A stretch of 64,000 nt of DNA, from positions 44,725 to 108,724 of the forward strand of contig JAZRXG010000041.1 of the NCBI GenBank assembly GCA_045600105.1, in the 5' to 3' direction. The translations under genes and the position numbers were made by a program. Below, one piece after another: positions 57,753-64,000 of the stretch. Below the pieces are notes generated by a model, which ran no database searches, was not told the origin of the DNA, and saw only the letters and a list, made by a program, of their open reading frames with translations. The first letter of the stretch is position 1, and every line of letters begins with the position of its first letter. The DNA comes from UBA1206 sp045600105. GTDB lineage: Bacteria; Bacillota; Clostridia; Oscillospirales; CAG-382.

Positions 57753-59732
57753 TTATATATCTGCCATCGGCATATATTTCGCGCCGTAGTCTTCGATGAA
57801 TTTCTTGCGCTTATCGATATCGTCGCCGAGAAGCGTGTTGAACATTTCCTCGGTCTTTTCTTCGTCCTCAAAGGTGATGCGGAGCAGGTGGCGCGTTGAC
57901 GGCGCCATCGTGGTGCGCGACATCATATCGGCGTCGTTTTCGCCAAGCCCCTTGGAACGCTGGACGGTATACTTGACCGAACCGAGTTTTTCGATTATTT
58001 CGTTCTTTTCCTTTTCGTCGTACGCGAAATACGTTTCGTCCTTGGTGTTTATCTCATAAAGCGGGGTGAGCGCGATATAGACGCAGCCCTCGCGGATGAG
58101 AGTCGGCATAAGACGGAAGAACATCGTAAGTATGAGCGTGCGGATCTGATATCCGTCCTCGTCGGCATCGGTGCAGAGTATTATCTTGTTCCAACGGAGA
58201 GACTCAAAATTGAAAAGCTGCTGACCCTTGAGCTGCTTTCCCTGCATTTCGATACCGCAGCCGAGGACCTTGATGAGGTCGGTGATTATCTGGCTGTCGA
58301 GGATATCGTTATAGGACGCCTTGAGGCAGTTGAGCGTTTTGCCTCTGACGGGGATAAGCGCCTGGAATTCGGCGTTTCTCGCAAGCTTGCAGCTCGAAAG
58401 AGCGGAGTCGCCCTCTACGATATAAAGCTCGCACACGTTCTTGTCCTTTGAACGGCAGTTGACGAACTTTTCGACGGTGTTGGTTATGTCGAGGCTCGTG
58501 GTAAGCTGCTTTTTGAGGTTCTTTCTCATCTGCTCGCTGTTCTCACGCGATCTCATATTGACGAGCACCTGATTGCAGATCCTGTCGGCAGACTGCGGGT
58601 TTTCGATGAAATACACCTCGAGCGAGTGCTTGAAGAACTCGGTCATCGCCGTGGTGATGAATTCGTTGGTTATCGCCTTCTTGGTCTGGTTGGCGTATGA
58701 CGTCTGGGTCGAGAACGAATTGGAAACGAAAACGAGGCAGTCGCGCACGTCGTCGAACGATATCTTGTTCTCTTTTGCCTTGTATTTGTTGTTGGTTTTC
58801 AGATATTTGTCGATGACGAAGGTGAACGCGCTCCTCAGCGCCTTGTCGGGAGAGCCGCCGTGCTCGAGGAACGAGGAGTTGTGATAATACTCTATCATCT
58901 GCACTTCGTTGGAGAAGCAGAACGCGAAGTTCATTTTGAGCTTGTAATCGTTCATATCCGCTCTGTCTCTGCCGACGCGTTCGGCGGAATAGAACACGGG
59001 CTCGTTGAGATAGTTGACGCCGACGTTTTCGCAGATATAGTCGACGATGCCGTTCTCGTACGAATACTCGGTCTCCTCGAATTTGCCGTCGGGGTTCTGA
59101 TAGGAAAGCGCGAGCACAAGACCCGAGTTGACCACCGCCTGCTTTCTGAGTGTGGACTCGAGGAATTCCTTGGATATGTTTATATCGGTAAATACCTTGA
59201 TATCCGGTTTCCAATGTATGACCGTGCCGGTCTTGTTCTTGGGGCAGGGCTCCTTGGAAAGCTCGGTGACGGGATTTCCCTCTTTGAAGGAGATGGAATA
59301 TTTCGTTCCTCTCGTGTACGCCGTGACTTCCATGAATTCGGAAGAATACTGCGTGGCGCACGCGCCGAGTCCGTTGAGACCGAGCGAATACTCGTAGGCA
59401 CCGCCGGACGCGTTCTGATATTTTCCGCCGGCGTAAAGCTCGCAGTAAACGAGCTCCCAGTTGTATTTCTGTTCTTTTTCGTTCCAGTCAAGAGGAACGC
59501 CGCGTCCGAAATCCTCGACCGTTATGGATTTGTCTTTATAAAAAGTGATATTGATACGGCTGCCGTAGCCTTCGCGGTATTCGTCGATAGAGTTTGAAAG
59601 TATTTCAAAAAACGAATGCTCGCAGCCTTCGAGACCGTCCGAGCCGAATATTACGGCGGGACGTTTTCTTACTCTGTCCGCTCCCTTGAGGGACTGTATG
59701 CTTTGTTCGTTGTAATCGCTTTTTTTAGCCAC
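57753..59732 (-). CDS. Divergent type II DNA topoisomerase subunit B (ParE/GyrB-like)
   Basis: A 659-residue ATPase subunit. The GHKL ATP site shows SIDEYREG, VEDFGRGVPLDWN and LGLNGLGACATQYSS (standard enzymes have GLHGVGASVVNALS). The Toprim domain has VEGDSALSSCKLARN where gyrases have EGDSAGGSAKQGRD, with DADEDGYQIRTLILTMFFR as the metal Asp block and the C-terminal QRSKGLGEND. It is therefore a distinct branch but keeps catalytic acids. It is upstream of the A subunit by 12 bases. Confidence 0.88.
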   Translation of the reverse strand: MAKKSDYNEQSIQSLKGADRVRKRPAVIFGSDGLEGCEHSFFEILSNSIDEYREGYGSRINITFYKDKSITVEDFGRGVPLDWNEKEQKYNWELVYCELYAGGKYQNASGGAYEYSLGLNGLGACATQYSSEFMEVTAYTRGTKYSISFKEGNPVTELSKEPCPKNKTGTVIHWKPDIKVFTDINISKEFLESTLRKQAVVNSGLVLALSYQNPDGKFEETEYSYENGIVDYICENVGVNYLNEPVFYSAERVGRDRADMNDYKLKMNFAFCFSNEVQMIEYYHNSSFLEHGGSPDKALRSAFTFVIDKYLKTNNKYKAKENKISFDDVRDCLVFVSNSFSTQTSYANQTKKAITNEFITTAMTEFFKHSLEVYFIENPQSADRICNQVLVNMRSRENSEQMRKNLKKQLTTSLDITNTVEKFVNCRSKDKNVCELYIVEGDSALSSCKLARNAEFQALIPVRGKTLNCLKASYNDILDSQIITDLIKVLGCGIEMQGKQLKGQQLFNFESLRWNKIILCTDADEDGYQIRTLILTMFFRLMPTLIREGCVYIALTPLYEINTKDETYFAYDEKEKNEIIEKLGSVKYTVQRSKGLGENDADMMSRTTMAPSTRHLLRITFEDEEKTEEMFNTLLGDDIDKRKKFIEDYGAKYMPMADI

Positions 59733-59766
59733 TTTTTCCTCCGATGATCAAAATAATTGGGGGGCA

Positions 59767-60768
59767 TCAAGGTCTGTAAAAACCAACCTTTTTATAAACC
59801 TTGGAAAGAGTTCTGTACGCGAGCTTCGCCGCGTTTTCGGCGCCTTTGGTGATAACGTCGTTGAGGTACGCCTTATCGGCAAGAAGTCTCTTGGTCTCTT
59901 CGCGTATCGGCGACAAGGTATCGATGACGGCGTCGCCTACGGCAGATTTGAAATCGCCGTAGCCTCTGCCGGAGAACTGAGTTTCGATTTCTTCAAAGTT
60001 CATGCCGGTGCAGGCGGAATATATGGTCATAAGGTTGGAAATGCCTTTTTTGTTTTCGGGGTCATATCTGACGCAGGTCTCGCTGTCGGTGACGGCGCGT
60101 CTGAATTTCGCTTTGATGATATTCGGCTCGTCCATGATGAGAACGCTGCCGTTCGATTCCTCGGATTTGCTCATCTTGCTTTCGGGGTCGTCAAGGCTCA
60201 TTATCCTGGCTCCTACCTTGGGAATGAACGGCTCGGGGATCTTGAACACGTCGCCGTAAACGCCGTTGAAGCGGTTGGCGATGTCGCGGCAGATCTCGAC
60301 GTGCTGCTTCTGGTCTTCGCCCACGGGAACGAGGTCTGCCTGATAAAGCAGAATGTCAGCCGCCATAAGTACGGGATAATCGTAAAGACCGGCGTTGATG
60401 TTGTCAGTATGCTTAGACGCTTTATCCTTGAATTGCGTCATACGGTTGAGCTCGCCCACCATCGTGTAGCAGTTGAGCACCCAGCCGAGTTCGGCGTGTG
60501 CCGGAACGTGGCTCTGTATGAACAGTATGCACTTTTCGGGGTCGAGCCCCGCGGCGATATACTGCGCAAGCTGCTCGAGCGTGCGGCGGCGGAGAGTTGC
60601 CGGGTCGTGACGGACGGTGATGGAGTGCATATCCGCGAGCATATAGAGGCAGTCGTAGTCGTTTTCAAGCGCCACCCAGTTTTTGATGGCTCCGATATAT
60701 GAACCGAGGGTGAGTTCCCCGGTGGGTTTGATTCCCGAAAGTATACGCGGTTTTCTTTCATTTTCCAT
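59767..60768 (-). CDS. trpS: Tryptophan-tRNA ligase
   Basis: A 333-residue class I synthetase. The HIGH-like block is PTGELTLGSYIGAI and the KMSKS loop is DPESKMSKSEESNG; MLADMHSIT, ADILLYQADLVPVGEDQ are typical. Start 60768 follows AAGGATG; the longer frame runs into the promoter and is rejected. First gene of the long minus-strand run. Confidence 0.95.
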   Translation of the reverse strand: MENERKPRILSGIKPTGELTLGSYIGAIKNWVALENDYDCLYMLADMHSITVRHDPATLRRRTLEQLAQYIAAGLDPEKCILFIQSHVPAHAELGWVLNCYTMVGELNRMTQFKDKASKHTDNINAGLYDYPVLMAADILLYQADLVPVGEDQKQHVEICRDIANRFNGVYGDVFKIPEPFIPKVGARIMSLDDPESKMSKSEESNGSVLIMDEPNIIKAKFRRAVTDSETCVRYDPENKKGISNLMTIYSACTGMNFEEIETQFSGRGYGDFKSAVGDAVIDTLSPIREETKRLLADKAYLNDVITKGAENAAKLAYRTLSKVYKKVGFYRP

Positions 60769-60825
60769 AATGATACATCCTTCTTGCACAGCAGTCCATA
60801 CTATGCCTATTATTATACAATCTAT

Positions 60826-60854
60826 ATTGTAACATATATTTTTGAGATTTTCAA
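60826..60854 (-). promoter_or_regulatory. SigA promoter for trpS and the downstream run
   Basis: Minus strand TTGAAA, 17-base spacer, TACAAT, leader ~55 bases. It is divergent from the pduL promoter. No T-box or trp leader peptide fits in that space. Confidence 0.7.
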
Positions 60855-60874
60855 CAAAAAAATCAAAAAAGTCA

Positions 60875-60903
60875 TTTACAAGCAAAAAAAAATGTTGTAT
60901 AAT
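60875..60903 (+). promoter_or_regulatory. SigA promoter for pduL-scaffold-GGGtGRT genes
   Basis: TTTACA, 17-base spacer, TATAAT, 39 bases before the pduL start. Confidence 0.78.
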
Positions 60904-60942
60904 ACTCTGTCAGAAGAAATACATACGAAAGGACTATCAGCA

Positions 60943-61515
60943 ATGAACAAAATTCTCGTTGAAACATCTGCACGTCACGTTCACGTTACTGCGGAATCCC
61001 TTGAGATCCTGTTCGGCAAAGGACACGAGCTCACCGTCAAAAAATATCTTTCTCAGCCCGGTCAGTTCGCTTCCGAAGAAAGGATCGACGTAGTCGGCCC
61101 CAAGAATACGCTCAAGAACGTATCCATTCTCGGACCCATCCGCAAGGCAAACCAGATCGAGGTTTCCCTTTCCGACGCGCGTACTCTCGGCGTTGCCGCC
61201 CCCGTACGTGAATCCGGCGACGTTGCCGGCTCCGCTCCCGTCAAGCTCGTAGGCCCCTGCGGCGAGATCGAACTCACCGAAGGCTGCATTGCCGCAAAGC
61301 GTCACATCCACCTCACCCCGAAGGATGCCGAAGAATACGGCGTTGAAAACGGTCAGATCGTCAGCGTCAAGCTCGACGATACCTCCCGTCCCCTCATCTT
61401 CGGTGACGTAGTCGTCAGAGTAAGCGAAAAATTCGCTCCCGCCATGCACATCGACACCGACGAATCCAACGCGGCAGGCTGCGCAGGCACCGTATACGGC
61501 GAAATAATCAAATAA
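60943..61515 (+). CDS. pduL: Phosphate acyltransferase PduL
   Basis: A 190-residue zinc enzyme that exchanges CoA and phosphate on acetyl- or propanoyl-CoA, often the sole phosphotransacetylase in Clostridia. The paired histidine motifs ARHVHVTAESLEILFG and AAKRHIHLTPKDAEEYG are present, with GPKNTLKNVSILGP between. It lacks the encapsulation peptide of microcompartment forms, so it is probably cytosolic and housekeeping. AAAGGA precedes the ATG. Confidence 0.93.
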   Translation: MNKILVETSARHVHVTAESLEILFGKGHELTVKKYLSQPGQFASEERIDVVGPKNTLKNVSILGPIRKANQIEVSLSDARTLGVAAPVRESGDVAGSAPVKLVGPCGEIELTEGCIAAKRHIHLTPKDAEEYGVENGQIVSVKLDDTSRPLIFGDVVVRVSEKFAPAMHIDTDESNAAGCAGTVYGEIIK

Positions 61516-61545
61516 CGTCAATCAAATTAACGAAAGGAATACACT

Positions 61546-62241
61546 ATGCTTAACTACTCCAAAGAAGTCAACAATATGTGCTGCATAGCAAAAGGCTGCG
61601 ACCACGGTCCCGCCCCCATTCCCGAAGAAGGCAAATGGGTTCAGTCTAAGCAGATCACCGACATTTCCGGCTACACCCACGGCGTGGGCTGGTGCGCACC
61701 CGAGCAGGGCGCCTGCAAGCTTTCCCTCAACGTCAAGAACGGCGTTATCGAAGAAGCTCTCGTAGAGACCATCGGCTGCTCCGGCATGACCCACTCCGCA
61801 GCTATGGCAGCCGAGATCCTTCCCGGCAAGACCATCCTCGAAGCTCTCAACACCGACCTTGTCTGCGATGCCATCAACACCGCAATGCGTGAGCTCTTCC
61901 TCCAGATCGTCTACGGCAGAACTCAGTCCGCTTTCTCCGAAAACGGCCTCGTTATCGGCGCAGGCATGGAAGACCTCGGCAAAGGTCAGCGTTCCATGGT
62001 CGGTACCATGTACGGCACCAAAGCCAAAGGCGTCAGATACCTCGAAATGACCGAAGGCTACTGCACCAGAATGGCTCTTGACGAAAACGACGAAGTCATC
62101 GGTTACGAATTCGTTTCTCTCGGAAAAATGACCGACTTCATCAAAAAAGGCATGGAACCCAACGAAGCATACGAAAAATCAAGGGGCACGTACGGCCGCT
62201 TCTCCGAAGCCGTCAAATACGTAGACCCGAGACTTGAATAA
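61546..62241 (+). CDS. NifU/IscU-like iron-sulfur scaffold protein
   Basis: A 231-residue protein related to NifU_N/IscU scaffolds. The first two scaffold cysteines are recognisable (CAPEQGACKLSL with GACKL aligned to ACGDV, and ETIGCSGMTHS aligned to FGCGSAIA), but the third cysteine region reads LQIVYGRTQ instead of LHCS. A further N-terminal CCIAKGC cluster is added. This form is typically encoded next to the GGGtGRT-family gene, as here (13 bases). What cluster it serves is unknown. Confidence 0.85.
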   Translation: MLNYSKEVNNMCCIAKGCDHGPAPIPEEGKWVQSKQITDISGYTHGVGWCAPEQGACKLSLNVKNGVIEEALVETIGCSGMTHSAAMAAEILPGKTILEALNTDLVCDAINTAMRELFLQIVYGRTQSAFSENGLVIGAGMEDLGKGQRSMVGTMYGTKAKGVRYLEMTEGYCTRMALDENDEVIGYEFVSLGKMTDFIKKGMEPNEAYEKSRGTYGRFSEAVKYVDPRLE

Positions 62242-62254
62242 GGAGGTCCCGACA

Positions 62255-63256
62255 ATGGCTAATTTTGAAGGTTACGAAAGACGTGAGGCTAAGATCCTCG
62301 CCGTCCTCAAAGAATACGGTATCTCCTCCATCGACGAATGCAAAGAGATCACTCTCGCAAAAGGCATCGACGTCGACAACATCGTCCGCAGCACTCAGCC
62401 CATCTGCTTCGAAAACGCTGTCTGGGCTTACACCGTAGGCTGCGCCATCGCCATCAAATCCGGCTGCACCAAGGCTGCCGACGCCGCTGCCGCCATCGGT
62501 ATCGGTCTCCAGTCCTTCTGCATCCCCGGCTCCGTTGCCGAAAACAGAAAAGTCGGTCTCGGTCACGGCAACCTCGGCAAAATGCTCCTTTCCGAAGAAA
62601 CGAGCTGCTTCTGCTTCCTCGCAGGTCACGAATCCTTCGCGGCAGCCGAAGGCGCCATCAAGATCGCCCTCAACGCCAACAAGGTCCGCAAGAATCCGCT
62701 CCGCGTCATTCTTAACGGTCTCGGCAAAGACGCCGCTTATATCATCTCCCGCATCAACGGCTTCACCTACGTTCAGACCGAATTCGATCCTTACACCGAA
62801 ACCGTAAAGATCGTTTCCGAAAAGCCCTTTTCCAAGGGACCGAGAGCGGATGTCAGATGCTACGGCTCCGACAACGTTCCCGAAGGCGTTGCCATCATGA
62901 AGCTCGAGAACGTCGGCGTTTCCATCACCGGCAACTCCACCAACCCCACCAGATTCCAGCATCCCGTTGCAGGCACCTACAAGAAATGGTGTGTTGAAAA
63001 CGGCGTTAAATACTTCTCCGTTGCATCCGGCGGCGGCACGGGCAGAACGCTCCATCCCGATAACATGGCAGCAGGTCCGTCCTCCTACGGTCTGACCGAT
63101 ACCATGGGCAGAATGCACTCCGACGCGCAGTTCGCAGGTTCATCCTCCGTTCCCGCTCACGTCGAAATGATGGGCCTTATCGGTGCCGGCAACAACCCCA
63201 TGGTCGGTATGACCGTGGCTTGCGCCGTTGCGGTTCAGGAAGCTTTCGAGAAATAA
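62255..63256 (+). CDS. GGGtGRT family protein, function unknown
   Basis: A 333-residue cytoplasmic protein carrying the family-naming motif in SGGGTGRTLHPDN (about residue 260). Other features are a Cys-containing N-terminal half (IDECKEI, SGCTKAADAAAAIG), a Gly-rich SVAENRKVGLGHGNL segment and DVRCYGSDNVPEGVAI. AGGAGGT precedes the ATG at 62255. It is tightly linked to the scaffold gene and strongly codon-biased (like fhs), suggesting high expression. A role in Fe-S or sulfur metabolism is only suggested by the pairing. Confidence 0.88.
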   Translation: MANFEGYERREAKILAVLKEYGISSIDECKEITLAKGIDVDNIVRSTQPICFENAVWAYTVGCAIAIKSGCTKAADAAAAIGIGLQSFCIPGSVAENRKVGLGHGNLGKMLLSEETSCFCFLAGHESFAAAEGAIKIALNANKVRKNPLRVILNGLGKDAAYIISRINGFTYVQTEFDPYTETVKIVSEKPFSKGPRADVRCYGSDNVPEGVAIMKLENVGVSITGNSTNPTRFQHPVAGTYKKWCVENGVKYFSVASGGGTGRTLHPDNMAAGPSSYGLTDTMGRMHSDAQFAGSSSVPAHVEMMGLIGAGNNPMVGMTVACAVAVQEAFEK

Positions 63257-63275
63257 TCAAATATCCGAAAGAATA

Positions 63276-63313
63276 CAAAAGAGGCGTCTTCCGAGCGAAG
63301 GCGCCTTTTGTTT
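63276..63313 (+). terminator. Intrinsic terminator after the GGGtGRT gene
   Basis: Stem CAAAAG/CTTTTG extended by GGCG/CGCC and CTTC/GAAG with small mismatches, T-rich tail. Confidence 0.75.
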
Positions 63314-63324
63314 CGGTGATATGA

Positions 63325-63357
63325 AAAGAGACCGCATCGGCAGTCTCTTTGATTTTT
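63325..63357. terminator. Second terminator, probably for the LCP gene on the minus strand
   Basis: A perfect 8-bp stem (63325-63332 with 63343-63350), T-runs on both strands. Confidence 0.75.
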
Positions 63358-63371
63358 ATTCAGTTCCCTTT

Positions 63372-64000
63372 TCATTCAAGGGGCATAAAGTCTTTTATTG
63401 CCTCGTGATTCTTCTTAAGGTCCGGAACTATCACCATCATACCGCGTATGACGTCGTCATAATACGCACCCTTGACGGGTATCTGACCTTTGGTGAGCTT
63501 CATCGAACTGAGATGCGGCACGACGTCCCACAAAAGCGACATTATCTGACCGTTCGACATATTCGTCTTGACGTACGGCATCATATCGTTGATGAGGCTG
63601 TATATCGTTCCCGCGCCGGCGTTCTTGACGGACTCGAAAACGGAGGTGAGCAGCGCCTGCTGACGGCGCGTTCTGTGGAAGTCGGAGTCGATCTTACGTA
63701 TGCGTACGTACGCGAGAGCTTCCTGCGAATTCAGATGATTGAGACCAACGTGCAGGTCCTTGAAATCGGGGCGGTTCTTTCTGAAATATTCGACCTCCTG
63801 CTCAGTAAGCTCAACGTCGACTCCTCCGAGCACTTCGATGACCTGCCGGAACGTATCGAAATTGACCTCGAAGCCGCCGTCTATCTTGACGCCGAAGTTC
63901 GTTTCGAACGCTTCGTAAAGGTACGGGAATCCGCCGAATCTGTACGCGGCGTTAAGACGGTTATCCTTATATCCCTCGTGCTGCTTCACGTAAAGGTCGC
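63372..64000 (-). CDS. LytR-CpsA-Psr (LCP) family ligase, C-terminal part (cut by window edge)
   Basis: About 209 C-terminal residues of an extracytoplasmic LCP protein, which attaches wall teichoic acid or other glycopolymers to peptidoglycan. Seen are YRFGGFPYLYEAFETNFGV (lipid-tunnel region), IEVLGGVDVELT, the catalytic-region GLNHLNSQEALAYVRIRK, and FHRTRRQQALL, the conserved Arg stretch. The frame stays open to the window end. The first ~150 residues including the TM anchor are outside. Confidence 0.92.
   Translation of the reverse strand, partial: DLYVKQHEGYKDNRLNAAYRFGGFPYLYEAFETNFGVKIDGGFEVNFDTFRQVIEVLGGVDVELTEQEVEYFRKNRPDFKDLHVGLNHLNSQEALAYVRIRKIDSDFHRTRRQQALLTSVFESVKNAGAGTIYSLINDMMPYVKTNMSNGQIMSLLWDVVPHLSSMKLTKGQIPVKGAYYDDVIRGMMVIVPDLKKNHEAIKDFMPLE

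Overview
The window comes from the chromosome of an endospore-forming member of the Clostridia (Bacillota), probably a gut or other anaerobic lineage. The evidence is sigG, yunB and cotJABC, together with clostridial housekeeping genes, SigA-type promoters (TTGACA/TTGAAA, 16-17 bp, TATAAT-like), strong GGAGG ribosome sites and intrinsic terminators. No phage, transposase, integrase, CRISPR array or rRNA is visible. Coding density is high and most genes are translated with Leu as CTT/CTC and Ser as TCG/TCC.

Layout. 1-3.7 kb: the 3' end of metK, a secreted transglutaminase-like protein with a dockerin-like tail, and fhs. 3.8-5.4 kb (minus): a cytoplasmic endonuclease/phosphatase-family protein and a metal-permease-like protein. 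5.5-9.9 kb (plus): a DUF1538 membrane protein, a double P-II-like protein and an MMPL/RND transporter. 9.9-13.1 kb (minus): a large surface lipoprotein (DUF4434 plus carbohydrate-binding-like domains). 13.2-13.8 kb: tRNA-Gly(CCC), its terminator and an unusual array of short hairpins spaced by GTGATGT/ACATCAC words. 13.8-19.9 kb (minus): a five-gene polyamine operon (arginine/lysine/ornithine decarboxylase, spermidine synthase-like, agmatinase-like, carboxynorspermidine synthase and decarboxylase) behind a ~340-nt structured leader that ends in an intrinsic terminator just ahead of the first gene. 19.9-23.3 kb (minus): a secreted beta-helix-like repeat protein and a nuclease-family lipoprotein.

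23.5-25.5 kb: a GH2 glycosidase and an orphan ~77-nt small RNA candidate with its own promoter and terminator. 25.5-26.6 kb (minus): cotJCBA. 26.9-34.2 kb (plus): the macromolecular-synthesis cluster dgt-dnaG-sigA-pheS-pheT. 34.2-35.7 kb: ireB, a small unknown gene and a metallo-beta-lactamase-fold hydrolase. 35.8-39.9 kb (minus): potABCD polyamine import. 40.0-43.8 kb (plus): DUF368 protein, zinc-ribbon membrane protein and a two-component system. 43.8-46.2 kb: sigG, a DUF3006-like protein, a secreted unknown and yunB, with three successive convergent gene pairs that overlap tail to tail.

46.2-60.8 kb (minus): a long co-directional run, in transcription order trpS, a divergent type II topoisomerase B/A pair, gdpP, rplI, dnaB, tilS, ftsH, a DHHW-like protein with a changed signature, and a SpoU-family RNA methyltransferase. 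60.9-63.3 kb (plus): pduL, a NifU/IscU-like scaffold and its GGGtGRT-family partner. The right edge cuts an LCP-family cell-wall ligase.

Themes: polyamines are both made (13.8-19.5 kb) and imported (35.8-39.9 kb); cell-surface and saccharide-handling proteins occur at 0.4, 9.9, 19.9, 22.3 and 23.6 kb; sporulation genes are scattered. The most promising undescribed elements are the polyamine-operon leader RNA, the orphan small RNA near 25.4 kb, the hairpin array near 13.6 kb and the scaffold-GGGtGRT pair.
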